Source: Haematobia irritans (Eukaryota; Arthropoda; Insecta; Diptera; Muscidae). Taken from it: DNA of 64,000 nucleotides. This document shows, piece after piece, positions 10,845-23,745 of this stretch (position 1 is the first letter of the stretch; each line of letters begins with the position of its first letter). The stretch is taken from NCBI RefSeq assembly GCF_050003625.1, contig NC_134399.1, positions 224,558,975 through 224,622,974 on the forward strand. The letters are read 5' to 3'. The notes beneath the pieces are model-generated. The model was not told where the DNA came from. It was given only the letters and a program-made list of their open reading frames with translations, and searched no databases. The translations under genes and the position numbers were made by a program.

Positions 10845-11446
10845 TTTAATCCAAAGATTTTGATTTTTGGTATTGATTCCGAACCAAAGATTTGGCTTCT
10901 TTAAAATAAAGATAGTTTTTAGCGACTCGTATGGCTTTAAATCTAGGATCAATAAAATTAAAATTAGAGATTACATTTTTCGAATTTTCATTCCCTTTTC
11001 CCAGCATATTAATAAATCTATTTACGTACAAACAAATGCCAGTTTTAAAATCCAAATTATAACGGAAACTTCAAAGTAAAAATTTACAAAAAAAAAAAAA
11101 AAAAAAATACCCAAAGATACTAAATCCTCAAAATATATAATAGTCTATATTTGAAGATTCAATATTTCAGTTAATTTAAGGATGGTTTCTTTAACTCAAT
11201 AATATGTTTATTTACTTTAAGGAAATTTTGCCTTAGTTAGAAGATATACGACTTAAACGGAGATACGCAAATGTCTATAATTTGTGTCCTAAATTTAATA
11301 ATGTTTTTGAAGTACAGATTACAAACTCTATTATAATTAAATTTTAATTATTTCAAAGAAATCTGTCCTTAGTATTTTCTACATTGGGAATCCTAAAATT
11401 TATGTTGCGTAATCTTTCACATTACGTACATATTTTTTTCAGTGTA
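10845..11446 (+). mobile_element. Second MITE family (atccaaagattttgat start), copy 1
   Basis: Shares 'atccaaagattttgatttt', 'gattccga.ccaaagat' and 'acaaacaaatgcca' with 46000-46604, and in reverse with 52980-53405. It ends 'catatttttttcagtg'. A terminal CAGTG and similarity to the CACTGAAA family in the 'gattccgagccaaag' subterminal block suggest that the two MITE families are related. Confidence 0.65.
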
Positions 11447-12417
11447 AAAACGTATCAATCATTTTTATACCCTCCACCATAGGATGGTGGGTATATTAAC
11501 TTTGTCATTCCGTTTGTAACACATCGAAATATTGCTCTAAGACCCAATAAAGTATATATATTCTGAGTCGTGGTGAAATTCTGAGTCGATCTAAGTATGT
11601 CCGTCCGTCTGTTGAAATTACGCTTACTTACGCACAAAACAAGCTATCGACTTCAAACTTGGCACAAGTAGTTGTTATTGGTCTAGGTCGGATGGTATTG
11701 CAAATGGGTTATATCGGTCCACTTTTACGTATAGCCCCCATATAAACCGACGCTTAGATTTGGCTTGGGGAGCCTCTAGAAGGAGAAAAATTCATCCAAT
11801 CCGGTTGAAATTAGGTATATAGTGTTAGTATATGATCTCTAACAACCATGCAAAAATTGGTTCATATCGGTCCATAATTATATATAGCCCCCACATAAAT
11901 CGATCCCCAGATTTGGTTTGCGGATCCTCTAGGAGCAGCAAATTTCATCCGATCCGGATGAAATTTGGTACATGGTATTAGTATATAGTCTCTAACAACC
12001 ATGCAAAAAATTGGTCCATATCAGTCCATAATTATATATAGCCCCCATATAAACCGATCCCCAGATTTGACCTCCGGAGCCTCTTAGAGGAGCAAAATTT
12101 ATCGGAACCGGTTGAAATTTGGAACGTGGTGTTAATATGTGGTCTCTAACAAACACGCAAGAATTGTCCATATCGGTCCATGATTATATATATAGCCCCC
12201 ATATAAACCGTTCCCCAGATTTTATCTCCGGAGCCTCTTGGAGGAGTAAAATTCATCCGATCCGGTTGAAATTTGCAACGTGGAGTTAGTATAAGGCCGC
12301 TAATAACCATACCAAAATTGGTCCGTATCGGTCTATAGTTATATATAGCCGATCCCCAATCACACGAAAATTTGTCCATATCGGTTTATAATCATGGTTG
12401 CCACTCGAGCCAAAAAT

Positions 12418-12835
12418 AATCTACCAAAATTTTATTTTTATAGAAAATTTTGTCAAAATTTTATTTTAATGGAAAATTTTGTCAAAATTTTATTCCTATA
12501 GAAAACTTTTTTCAAATTTTATTTCTATAGAAAATTTTGACAAAATTTTATTTCCATAGAAAATGTTGCCAAAATTTTAATTCTATAGAGAATGTTGTCA
12601 AAATTTTTATTCTCTTGAAAAATTTGTCAAAATTTTATTTCTATAGAATATTTTGTCAAAATGTTATTTCTATAGAAAATTTTGTCAAAATTTTATTTCT
12701 AAAGAAAATTTTGTTAAAATTTTATTTCTATAGAAAATTTGTCCAAATTTTACTTCTATAGAAAATGTTGTAAAAATTTTATTTCTATAGAAACTTTTAT
12801 CAAAGTTTTATTTCTATAGAAAATTTTGTAAAACT
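12418..12835. repeat. 29-bp minisatellite inside B2
   Basis: About 14 copies of an 'aattttatttctatagaaa'-based unit of roughly 29 bp, with scattered substitutions and a few length variants. The short frame at 12537-12761 is a by-product. Confidence 0.85.
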
Positions 12836-12896
12836 TAATTATATACGTATTTAATCGACCTTTTTTAGTTTAATATATACCACATACACTGAAAAA

Positions 12897-13540
12897 AAAG
12901 CATACTCGGTTCCAAAGATTTTGTCTTTACTTTAAAAAATTTGGTATTGATTCCGAGCCAAAGAAGCGGAGAATACAAGTAAGGATACTTTTAAGACACA
13001 ATTCTCTTTTAAATTTAGGTTTTGTGTACTTGCTTCTAGGAAGCAAATTTTAATTTTTCGCTTTCTCAGCTTTTTTCTTCATATGCTATCAAAGTCCTTT
13101 AAAAACGAGTTAACGGCAACTTTATTTTCCAAATTAGGCCTCGACTTCCAGTAGAAATTATGCTATGTTTGAAGTAAAAAACTTCTTTAAAATAAAGTTT
13201 TGAAAAACATGTCCTATATTTGAACGATTTTTTGCTTTGTAGTCAAGATGCAAAAAGACAACAAATTTAAAGACAATTTCATTAAATTTAAAGAATTTTT
13301 CTGAATTATTAAAGTCAAGTTGTCCTTAGCCTATACATTTTTTCTTTCATGTTAAGATACCCATTTTTAAGTCAAATCACTTAATTATAAGGACAATACG
13401 ACTTCATTGAAAAGTTTATCGACTTTTGGACAAGGAAAATAACTTTATTTTGGAGAAATGCGTCTTCTATGCTAAGCAAAATTTGTATTCGTATTTCAAA
13501 GACATGAAATCTTTGACCTCACGACAATATTTTTTCAGTG
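12897..13540 (-). mobile_element. CACTGAAA TA-MITE, copy 2
   Basis: Termini 'cactgaaaaaaaagcatac' and 'gacaatattttttcagtg' with TA at 12895-12896 and 13541-13542. The empty target 'gtatggactacctt' is intact in copy B3 near 9712-9725. Orientation is opposite to copy 1. No coding capacity. Confidence 0.9.
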
Positions 13541-13724
13541 TATGGACTACCTTGCAATTTAGAAGACGGTGTTAGGAAGTTTTAAGATACCTTTCCATGG
13601 GCAAGTGATACCGCAACCCAAGTAATTCGATTGTGGATGACAGTCTTCAGTACAAGTTTCTACTTAATCCATGGTGGAGGGATCGGCATGGCCGAACTTA
13701 CGGCCGTATATACTTTAATAATCC

Positions 13725-14597
13725 ATGTTTGCCGTCCAAATATAACATTTTGCTCTTGAACTATGTTTGGGGTGATCATACTCCTTCTCTGGGTGTTCGA
13801 TTTTAAAGAACGAACATAAATTTCAAAAGCATATATTATTATTTTAATGAAAACTTTTTTTAATTTAATTTAAACTTTATTTTAATTAATCAAAAAATAA
13901 AGTTGCAAATTTTTTCATATTAAGTGAATATTTTCTTCCATCGACGTAACTCGATGTACCATTCTTGACCAGAAACAAAACGCATTTTGAACTGTGACTT
14001 TGTAAGTAAATTTTGACACAAGCTCATGATAACTTCATCTTTTGATACCTATCTCGTAGCAATGTATAAAATTGTTATGTGCAACATTTTGGTAATAACG
14101 AATATTACCATAATATGCATCTGCAATTGCAGGATGCATAGTTCCTGGGAGAATTGCTAGCACATCCATAAGTTTATGAAAATATGTTTATTGTATGTTC
14201 TGTAAGCATGATAGTGTCTCCAAATATTTTTTTCATATTGCATGTGTATGTGATAATGTCGTAATGAAATTTGAATAACTTTCCACATAAACCGATAGTC
14301 ACATAAGAATATTTGTATGAACAAAGCTGTTGTTCTTTTATTCTGTTTTTGTACAATGTGTAAGAAAAGTCGTTACTATGCCTACAGACAGTGGAACGCA
14401 AGTGTAGTAATTACTTTCTTGTTATTTTGGATATTACAATTTCTCAACAACAAAAGTACATTATACAAATTTTATATTGTAGGCAGCAGAAAATCTTAAG
14501 AATGACTACTCAAATTGGCAGGTTACAGAAGCAACATTTAAAATTTGATCACATGTGCAGTGTCCACCTGATTCAAGATTTAAGCGAACCGTATGTT
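13725..14597. other. Spacer with a fragment of a palindromic MITE
   Basis: 13735-13800 ('aacattttgctcttgaacta ... gatcatactccttctctggg') matches the right end of the palindromic MITE at 55168-55416. The remainder, including two overlapping open frames at 14317-14624, shows no family motif or splice pattern that would support a gene. Confidence 0.45.
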
Positions 14598-14755
14598 TTT
14601 ATACCCACCAGCATAGAATGGTGAAGGGGGGGGTAGTTATAATAAGTTTGTCATTCCGTTTGTAACACATCGAAATATCGATTTCCGACTATATAAAGTA
14701 TATATATTCTTGATCAGGGAGAAATTCTAAGACGATATAGGCATGTCCGTCTGCA
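14598..14755 (+). mobile_element. Family C 5' end fragment (copy C4)
   Basis: 'tatacccaccagcatagaatgg' is followed by 'cattccgtttgtaacacatc', 'aaagtatatatattcttgat' and 'catgtccgtctg', after which the element stops at 'cacgctc'. This is the mini-me-like core with no monomers. Confidence 0.75.
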
Positions 14756-15335
14756 CGCTCAAAAAAATCGCTTCCAAACATATTTTGCAGGTATCACATA
14801 TACTATTGGATATTGCTAAAATATTATTATGTTTGTTTTATGTAAACATATTATATGTATGGAAGCATTTTGAGCCCAAAAATATTATATGCTTGGAAGA
14901 ATTTTTTTCCCAAAGAAGATAGTGCTTAAAAAAGTTTATGTCTGACCAATTGCATATTCCCCACACCTTTCTCACTCCTACCAGGTTTTTTTTAATTCTT
15001 ACTATCTTTTTCTGTAATACATACAATGTTGAAGAAATTATTCAATTTTATAAATTTGTTAAATTTTACCTTTCGCCTCGACGGAGAATCGAACCGAGGA
15101 CCATACAATTTGTAAGCCAACACACCATACACTAATCTACGCAGCTGTTATTGTCATAAATATATAATTATCATTGCAAGATATATTTATATAGCATAGT
15201 TTGAGCGCCCACAAGCCGATGCAAACCTTTAACAGAAACATATATTTGTTGGCCACGTGGAGCAATGGTTAATATGTCCGCCTTGCATGCCAAGGTTCGT
15301 AGGTTCAATCCCTGCTCCGACCGAACACCAAATTT
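14756..15335. mobile_element. Composite repeat with two outward-facing tRNA-like heads (plus older left arm)
   Basis: 14756-14935 ('aatcgcttccaaacatattt ... ttttgagcccaaaaatatta') is the reverse complement of 60310-60510. Next come a minus-strand tRNA-like head (B-box complement 'gagaatcgaacc' near 15087-15098) and a plus-strand tRNA-like head ('gtggagcaatgg' near 15256, 'aggttcaatccc' near 15301). The spacing matches 5881-6093 and 7582-7838, so the pair moves as one unit. Confidence 0.65.
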
Positions 15336-15637
15336 AAAGTCAATCAAAAAATTAGTTGATCCAATTAAAAAATTAATTGAAACTATTAATTTTTCTGATT
15401 GATTTTTGTTTAAATTTAAAAATTTGTTGAATCAATTAAATTTTTAATTTAATATTTATAAAACTCAATTAAGACTTTAATTGGAAAAATTGTGAAAATT
15501 TTTTCTGTGTAAGGTACACAGAAAAATTTTTCTTACAAAGAAAACCTTCTGCAGTGAAATTATATCATCCAGATATTTATTACTCCATCTCACTCCTAAT
15601 TCAACCTGCTATTCAGCTATCTGCCCTAAACAATATA
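15336..15637. other. AT-rich 'aattaatt' spacer
   Basis: Tandem-like 'aaaaaattaattgaaac' and 'ttaattggaaaaattg' words with 'tacacagaaaaatttttc'. No gene. Confidence 0.4.
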
Positions 15638-16257
15638 TAACAAGTAAGGAAAGTTTAAAGTCGGGCGGGGCCGACTATATTATACCCTGCACCACTTTGT
15701 AGATCTAAATTTTCGATACCATATTACATCCGTCAAATGTGTTGGGGGCTATATATAAAGGTTTGTCCCAAATACATACATTTAAATATCACTCGATCTG
15801 GAAGAATTTGATAGACTTCTACAAAACCTATAGACTCAAAATTTAAGTCGGCTAATGCACTAGGGTGGAACACAATGTTAGTAAAAAATATGGGAAACGT
15901 TTAAATCTGAAGCAATTTTAAGGTCATATGAGTGTAAATCGGGCGAAAGATATATATGGGAGCTATATCTAAATCTGAACCGATTTCTTCCAAAATCAAT
16001 AGGGTTCTATTCTGACCCAAATTAGGAATATGTGCCAAATTTGAAGGCGATTGGACTTAAATTGCGACCTAGACTTTGATCACAGAAATGTGTTCACAGG
16101 CAGACGGACGGACAGACGGACATGGTTATATCGACTCAGCAACCCATCCTGAGCATTATTGCCAAAGACACCATGTGTCTATCTCGTCTCCTTCTGGGTG
16201 TTACAAACATATGCAGTAACTTAGAATACCCTGTTTCACAGTGTGGCGCATGGTATA
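15638..16257 (-). mobile_element. Family A element, short form (copy A3)
   Basis: Both termini are present: 'aacaagtaaggaaagtttaa' plus the hairpin 'gtcgggcggggccgac' at the left, and 'ccctgtttcacagtgtggcg' at the right. Only about one monomer lies between them, so monomer number varies between copies while the ends are fixed. A GTCY tract (complement) lies near 16100-16120. Confidence 0.85.
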
Positions 16258-18467
16258 CAAATTTCGAAAAATGTTTATATCGTTGTGGAATCTTCAAAAT
16301 CGAATAAACGACTTTAATTTCTTTTTAGAAAATCGAGTAATTTCGATTTTTTGACGTTGGCTAGAATCGAGTTTTGATGATGACAAAAAATCAAAAATGT
16401 CCAATTTAAATTGAAAGGGATAAGCACGTTTTGTTCTTACAATTCAACGAATAGATGGAAGACGCGACTTTACAATTATCGCACAAATCAAAAATAGCTC
16501 AAAATTAGCTAAAAATTCAAAAAATCGATTTTATGGAGTTGTTGAAAAATAAAAAATTCCGAGAGTTATCTTCAGCAGTTTTCAAAGAAGAGTAAATTCG
16601 GTTTTTGTTTAAAAAAATCGACCTCTAATTATTTAAGTGAAAATGATTATTTAAGGATCTAAAAACTATATATTGCTGGTTCTAGATGTGCCACAAATAA
16701 TATATGTATGAGTCACATCGAAATCTATGGACTACTACTTACTCAGCTTTGGCTGGACCATTAATGAATATTAAATGCTTTCACATGAAAAATATTTTAT
16801 GAATCCCAAATACATATTTTCTACACAAAAATATGAGAGACAATTTTTACCGAAGTATGGAAAATCTCTGTTAGTTACTTTAAGCCGTTAAGTGGTCTAC
16901 TTGGAAATGCTGCACAAATAAAACACAATGCCAACATAGAAGATGGGCCTTCCTTTGTATTATATTTGAAATTATAACATTTCCGGTACTTTCTTTATAT
17001 TTTTTAAACGCATTGTTTGTGTAATCAGAACTAAAACACAAAGAATTTGCATATGTTGGATAAATTCCCTGGATATTTGCACATATGGACACAATGATAC
17101 AAACGGGTGTTAAGCATTATTTATTTGTTTTTGAGTTTTTTTTTCTGGTTTTCACAGTTTTGAGAGTTCTGCCACTGGCTTGCCAGCAAGTTGCTGCAGC
17201 ATGCAACGCATCCACAATCGAAATGTTCTTTAGTTGTGTCTGTATCCTTCGGCCAACAAAAATTTGTTGTTTAGTTTATAAATAACTTATTTTTAATTCC
17301 GTTTTGGCAAAGTTGTTATTTGCAATGCCTTTTATTTTTTGGCGAAAACTTAAATTGTAATTTGTTAGTAAACAAATGCATCCACCCATATACACAAACA
17401 CACCACACTCACTCACGCACACCAACTATATCAAAGAATTGAGAGAATCATATGCATTGGAATTGTCTCAACACAAACTGAAAATAAAGAATTTTATACA
17501 GTGGACCAGTAGATGTACAGTGGAACAAATGGAACACATTGGTCTCGTTTTTTGAGACCATACATTTTGAGAATGTTGTTTCTCATCAAAAAAGTGGGAA
17601 TATTAATAAATGACATATAACGGGTTGTTGACATAAGACAATAATTGATATTCAATTTTTACTACACTATAATACAGTATTTCATGGAGAAAATGAACTA
17701 CTTTGTGCGAACTTTCAACTAAATTGTATTTTAAGATTTTTCTAAAGAAATAGAAAATAGAATTACCTTGTTTCGGACTGCCACCTAACCCAACTCTGAA
17801 TTTATTTACTTTTGCCTTCGGTATGATCATTGGAATACCCCCTACAATCAATTTCTACCACCGAATCAATGGGCTAGGTGGTTGCAAAAGTTGACCGAAT
17901 GAAAAACAAAGTTTAAGAAGCCTCTCAAGGCTGGCATTATTCTTTGACAGTTGAAAAATTACAGTTTCCTGCCATATGGATTGTGAAAGAGAGGCCTAGA
18001 AAGCGAACATCACATCCCTAAGACTTGCATCCTTGAGTATTCACCAAAGATATGGAGACAATGTGTCGCACTTATTGTTACTAATACCAATGGCTTCAAT
18101 TTGTACCAAAAGTATTTTGCAAATACATGGACATCGTATGCGTATATGTGTGGATGCTGAAAAAGAAGGTCTGTGTCTTGTGTTGCCTATTGAGGGTGTA
18201 CATCCTTTGAGAATTTAAAACGACAACATATTGTGGTGTAGAGATATGAGCTAAACCACAATGTATCTAGAATAGCTAATTGAACGGGGGCGACGACTCT
18301 CAACGTAAGAAATTGAATGCATTTTTAAACTCTTCACCACTAGTGTGGTACATGATATAATAAGTTTGTACATTTGTATGTAACGACAAAATGGACGAGT
18401 CTATGACCCTTCATTGATTTGTTAATATTGATTTTGAAAAAGCCGATTTTCTTAGAATAATAAAAAA
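16258..18467. other. Unassigned region, no gene recognised
   Basis: No open frame longer than about 80 codons with supporting features. Visible items: a perfect hairpin 'tggtctc-gttttt-tgagacca' near 17540-17562, and a degraded 'caccactagtgtggtacat' end near 18335-18430 that resembles the 5' end of a further mini-me-like family. The minus-strand frame at 17603-17851 (ends 'GLGGSPKQGN...') is unsupported. Confidence 0.4.
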
Positions 18468-20330
18468 CAAGTATATACGGCCACAAGTTCGGACAGGCCG
18501 AATCTTATGTACCCTCCACCATGGATTGCGTAGAAACTTCTACGAAAGACTGTCATCCACAATCGAATTACTTGGGTTGTGGTATCTTTAAACTTTTTAA
18601 CATCGTTTTCTAAATTGTGAGTTAGTCCATATATTAGACAAAAAAGTATATATTGACAAAAAAGGTATGTATATGTAAGTCTACAAATAATTACGAATAG
18701 TTATGGACTTTTGCACGGTACGTAGAGAGCCAGAATTGAAATATGGGGGTCGCTTATATGTGGGTTATATACAATTATGAACTTGATATGGACCAATTTT
18801 TGTGTGATTGGGGATCGATTTATCTGAGGGCTATATATAACTGTAGACTGATATGGACCTAATTAGGCATGGTTGTTAACGGCCATATTCTAGCACAATG
18901 TACCCAATTTCAACTGACTCCGATGAAATTTGCTCCTCCAAGTGGCTCCAAAACCAAATCTCGGGATGGGTTTATATGGCGGCTATATATGATTATGGAC
19001 TGATATGGACAACTTTTGGCATGGTTGTTAAATATCATCTACTACCATCACGTACCAAATTTCAAACAGATCGGATGAATTTTGCTTCTCCAAAAAGCAC
19101 CGGAGGTCAAATCTGGGGATCGGTTTATATGGGGGCTATATATAATTAGGGACCGATTTCGACCAATTTTTGCATTGGTGTTTGAGGCCATATATTAACA
19201 CCACGTACCAAATTTCAACTGAATCAGATGCATTTTGGTCCTCCAAGAGGCTCCGGAGGTCAAATCTGGTGATCGGTTTATATGGGTGCTATATATAATT
19301 ATTGACCGACTTCGACAAATTTTTGCATAGTTGTTAGATACCATATACCAATACCATGTACCAAATTTCAATGAAATTTAGGATGAATTTTGCTTCTCTT
19401 AGAGGATCGGCAAGCCAAATCGGGGGATCGGTTTATATGGGGGCTATATATAATTATGGACCGATGTGGACCAATTTTTTTATGGTTATTAGAGACCATA
19501 TACCAACACCATGTACCAAATTTCAGTCGGATCGGATGTAATTTGCTTCTCTTAGAGGCTCCGCAAGCCAAATCGGGGGATCGGTTTATATGGGGGCTAT
19601 ATATAATTATGGACCGATGTGGACCAATTTTTTTATGGTTATTAGAGACCGTATACCAACACCATGTACCAAATTTCAGTCGGATCGGATGTAATTTGCT
19701 TCTCTTAGAGGCTCCGCAAGCCAAATCGGGCGATCGGTTTATATGGGGGCTATATATAATTATGGACCGATGTGGACCAATTTTTGTATGGTTGTTAGAG
19801 ACCATATACTAACACCATGTACAAAATTTTAGTCGGATCGGATGAAATTTGCTCCCCCCATAGCTCCGGAAGTCAAATCTGGAGATCGGTTTATATGGGG
19901 GCTACATATAATTATGGACCAATTCCTGCATGCTTGTCAGAGACAATATACTAACACCACGTACCAAATTTCAACCGAATCGGATGAATTTTGCTCATCC
20001 ATGAGGCTCCGGAGGTCAAATCTGAGGATCGGTTTATATGAGGGCTATATATAATTATGGACCGATGTTGTTTTGCATGGTTGTTAGAGACCACATACTA
20101 ACACCATGTACAAAATTTTAGCCGGATCGGATGAAATTTGCTTCTCTTAGAGGATCGGCAAGCCAAATTTGGCGCTCCGAATATATGGGGGCTATACGTA
20201 AAAGTGAACCGATATGGCCCATTTGGAATACCACCCGACCTACATCAATAGAAACTACTTGTGTGAAGTTTCAAGACGATAGCTTGTTTCGTTCGGAAGT
20301 TAGCGTGATTTCAACTGAATACTCTCTAGG
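18468..20330 (-). mobile_element. Family B element with 153-bp monomers (copy B4)
   Basis: Left (3') end 'aacaagtatatacggccac', hairpin 'gttcggacaggccgaatc' and 'gtaccctccaccatggattg', then monomers to 20215. It ends near 'gcttgtttcgttcggaag', with the GTCY core lost. The marker 'gtttatat' lies at 19431, 19584 and 19737, exactly 153 bp apart, and at 19889 (152). No minisatellite is present in this copy. Long open frames on both strands (19368-19812) come from the in-phase repeat. Confidence 0.85.
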
Positions 20331-21192
20331 CCTCTCTTTCTAATATAGCCTATACGTTTATAGGCTATTTCTAAATTAATATATGTTTGCATCTAAGCAT
20401 ACTATATATTTACAAATAGTTTATGTCCCAAACATAATATTTTCTACCATATTAACATATATGTCATATTATGCTAGTTTATGAACATTATATGCTTGCA
20501 CTTAAAAGTATTGTGTTAAAAAATGTGAGTTCCAAACATATAATTTTTACACCCAAACATATAAAAAACAGTCTTTTTCGTCCGTGTAGTGACCATAGTT
20601 TTCAACTTGATTTGCTTCAACTATAGCATAAAAACTACAATTGATTGTACCGTTAAATTTCTTTGAAATCGGGTCAGATTTAGATGTATCTCCCATATAT
20701 AATCTTTCACCGGATTTAAACTCTTATGACCACTGAAGGCCATAGTTTCATTTCGATTTTTTTAGCACTGAGAGTAGAATTAACATTCTAGCAATGTGTG
20801 CCATATACACTAAAAAAAAGCCCGGTTATAAAAATTTTGGTCTACAAAGTGGTCAAAGGTATAATGACGTCATAATGTTATAAATCATGTCAAAGATATC
20901 ACAAAATTAATTCACTTTTGTTTAAACAAATTTTTTTGTTGAGAAAAGTGAATTCTACACGATGTCCGTTAGTCTTAGGGCGTATCAGTTTCGCAAAAAA
21001 TATGCTGCCTTGGTGTTTCTCCCAAATGATAGTGTCATTTCAAAGTTATTCCGAATTCATAATATTATGAGGGATACAGGACCCAAAAGCTGTGACAATG
21101 TTCTTCATATTTTGCAATCAATTTCGAGAATATTGCACCTTTTTCCCAATCGAAAGCGCCAATAAATTTCGATCGGGCTGAAAGCATTATAT
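20331..21192. other. Repeat fragments, no gene
   Basis: 20370-20590 resembles the 'aacatataatatgtttggg' element at 59395-59660. 20625-20815 is a degraded family A monomer ('gtcagatttagatgtatctc'). 20880-21190 is unassigned. Confidence 0.45.
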
Positions 21193-22374
21193 TTTTATAC
21201 CCACCACCATAGAATGGTGACGGGGGTATAATAAGTTTGTCATTCCGTTTGTAACACATCGAAATATCGATTTCCGACTATATAAAGTATATATATTCTT
21301 GATCAGGGAGAAATTCTAAGACGATATAACGATGTCCGTCTGTCCGTCTGTCTGTCTGTTGTAATCACGCTACAGTCTTCAATAATGAAGCAATCGTGCT
21401 GAAATTTTGGACAAACTCGTCTTTTGTCTGCAGGCAGGTCAAGTTCCAAGATGGGCTATATCGGTCCAGGTTTTGATATAGTCCCCATATAAACCGACCT
21501 CCCGATTTGGGGTCTTGGGCTTATAGAAATCGTACTTTTTATCTAATTTGCCTGAAATTTTGAAATCTAGAGGTATTTTATGACCATAAAGAGGTGTGAC
21601 AAAAATGGTGAGTATCGGTCCATGTTTTGGTATAGCCCCCATATAGACCGATCTCCCGATTTTACTTATAGAAAACGCAGTTTTTATTCAATTTACCTGA
21701 AATTAGAAATCTAGAGGTATTGTAGGACCACAAATACGTGTGCCAAAAATTGTGAGTATCGGTCCATATTTTGGTATAGCCCCCATATAGACCGATCTCC
21801 CGATTTTATTTCTTGGGCTTATAGAAACCGCAGTTTTTATTCAATTTACCTGAAATTGGAAATCTAGAGGTATTGTAGGACCACAAATACGTGTGCCAAA
21901 AATTGTGGGTATCGGTCCATGTTTTTGTATGGTCCCCATATAAAACGACCTCCCGATTTGGGGTCTTGGGTTTATAGAAACCGTAGTTTTTATCCAATTT
22001 GTCTGAAATTGGAAATCTAGAGGTATTTTGGGACCATAAAGAGGTGTGCCGAAAATGGTGAGTATCGGTCCATATTTTTGTATAGCCCCCATATAGACCG
22101 ATTTCCCGATTTTACTTCTTGGGATTCTAGAATCCGAAGTTTTTATCCTATATGCCTGAAATTGGAAATCTGGAGGTATTTTCGGCATTAGCTTAGCTAG
22201 ACAATTTTCCTAGGGGGGGCTATAACCCCCCTGGCTAAAATTTATAGACTGAACTTATAGGTTCAATTAATGTTTTATTTCATAAAATTGAATAAAAAAT
22301 TAGACATCAAAATAACTCGACAAACAATTTATAATAAAGCAACTAAAAGTAGTTCCACACTTTTCCCAGCAAAA

Positions 22375-22903
22375 AAATTGTGAGTTGTTCTAAAGGAACA
22401 ACTTTAAAAGTACTTCCAAAAATGTCCTCAATTATTTTAACTACACAGGAAGTTTTTTTACTTAATTTTTTTTTCATATTTTAATGTGTAATTTTTTGTT
22501 TTCTTTTTTTTCAAATAGTTTAAAAAAAGAGCAAGAATAAATAAATTGGTACAAATTATTCAAATTTTGCCACAAAACTGCTAAATCCATTATAGAAAAA
22601 TCGATAATTTTGGAAATTATTCCAGGAAAAACGTTTCAAACAAGCGTCAGAATGCATTAAAAATCATAAAAACAATATAAAAATTATTTATTTGGGAAAA
22701 AATTTTTTAATTCACATTCAAAACACTGAATTCGGATCTCACCTTAAGAAGTGATGCAAATTCATTGCAACGGCTGTTGAAACGGTGGACATTTGTCCTA
22801 TGACAAGCTCATATTACATTCATTGCTTCTCCGCCAATTTTGCACCACTTCTAGACCCAAAAAGAACATTTTCACTACTTTTTTGGCAACGCTTTTTAGC
22901 AGC
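22375..22903 (+). mobile_element. CCAGCAAAA MITE nested in the hAT-like element
   Basis: Left end 'cccagcaaaaaaattgtgag', right end 'caacgctttttagcagc'. It shares its whole interior with 37920-38530 ('ctgaattcggatc', 'gatgcaaattcattgcaacg', 'ccaattttgcaccactt'). About 530 bp with no ORF. Confidence 0.75.
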
Positions 22904-23027
22904 ATTATTAAAATATTAATTTATGAAAGAATAGTTTTAATATCAATTACTATTTTTTTAATTAAATTGACTAAACTAAATCAATCATAAGTTCAACCAC
23001 AGCTTTATTTCATAAATATTTGACTTC

Positions 23028-23124
23028 AAACATTGCCATCGGCAACTGCTACCACAACCCAAGTAATTCGATTGTTCATGAAAGTCTTTAGCGGAAATTT
23101 GTGCGATTGTATATACTTGTTTAT
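23028..23124 (+). mobile_element. Family B 3' end fragment nested in the hAT-like element
   Basis: 'attgccatcggcaactgcta', 'cccaagtaattcgattgt' and 'gattgtatatacttgttta' match B 3' ends. The hairpin portion is deleted. Confidence 0.6.
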
Positions 23125-23745
23125 TTTTATAAAAATTAAAAAAAAACTATTGACATATATTGAAAAATGGAAAATCATAAATAGAGTTTCAAATTCTGGG
23201 GGGGGGGGCTAAAATTTTTCTGGGGGGGGCTAAAATTTTTCTGGGGGGGTCTAAACCCCCTCCCCAGAGGCCTTCCTACGCTTATGATTTTCGGGCCATA
23301 AAGAGGTGTGCCGAAAGCGGTGAGTATCGGTCCATATTTTAGTATAGCCTCCATCAGAACGATCTCCCGATTTAACTCCGTAGTTTTTATCCGATTTGCC
23401 TGAAATTGTAAATTCTGATCATGAAAATTGCTTAAAACTCAATGTTAAATTTCCAGATTTTACTTCTACAGATTTAAGATTTCAAATCAAGACGTTATTT
23501 TATAATTTTCTTGCACACTTACAAGAGATGTTAATGATTCCTCTAAAACTCAAACAAAAATGGTTCTTATAAATCCAGAATCTGATATAGTCCTCATAGG
23601 TGAAATCTTTAAATTTATCTTCGGGAAATGTCCTCAAGTCCTCAAGCCCTCCTGAAATTTCAAAGGAAACCCTAATATTTGGTTCATGGTGGTGGGTATT
23701 TAAGATTCGGCCCGTCCGAACTTACTGCTGTATATACTTGTTTTG

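Larger units (their letters stand above)
11465..13724 (+). mobile_element. Family B element, full length (copy B2)
   Basis: Contains all parts in order: 'ataccctccaccataggatgg' 5' end, 'aaagtatatatattctgagtc' and a GTCY core near 11600-11615, several B monomers (about 11700-12400), the 29-bp minisatellite (12418-12835), a TA-MITE (12897-13540), 'cgattgtggatgacagtctt' and the 3' end 'ccgaacttacggccgtatat'. The 'gggatcggcatggccgaac' segment lacks the usual 'tacataagattc' and so is slightly deleted. Confidence 0.85.
22186..23286. mobile_element. hAT-like element, 8-bp target duplication
   Basis: Inserted in C1 between two copies of 'attttcgg' (22178-22185 and 23287-23294), an 8-bp duplication typical of hAT transposons. 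Imperfect terminal repeats: 'cattagcttagctag' at the left; at the right, 'cataagcgtaggaagg' when complemented. Subterminal G/C runs (ggggggctataacccccc at the left, repeated 'gggggggctaaaatttttct' at 23200-23270) face each other. No transposase is seen. Two further repeats are nested inside. Confidence 0.75.
21193..23745 (+). mobile_element. Family C element, complete but interrupted (copy C1)
   Basis: 5' end 'tatacccaccaccatagaatgg', core 'aaagtatatatattcttgat', GTCY tract near 21331-21360, C monomers ('gacctcccgatttggggtct'), an insertion at 22186-23286, further monomer sequence, 'ttcatggtggtgggta' and the 3' end 'agattcggcccgtccgaac' with 'gctgtatatacttgttt'. It therefore has both ends. 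Confidence 0.82.

Noticed and set aside
17603..17851. Minus-strand ORF with GLGGSPKQGN
   Set aside because: Isolated, AT-rich C-terminal part, no supporting exon or motif.
19368..19812. Long open frames on both strands
   Set aside because: They are the 153-bp repeat read in phase. Both strands are open, and neighbouring units carry stops and indels.
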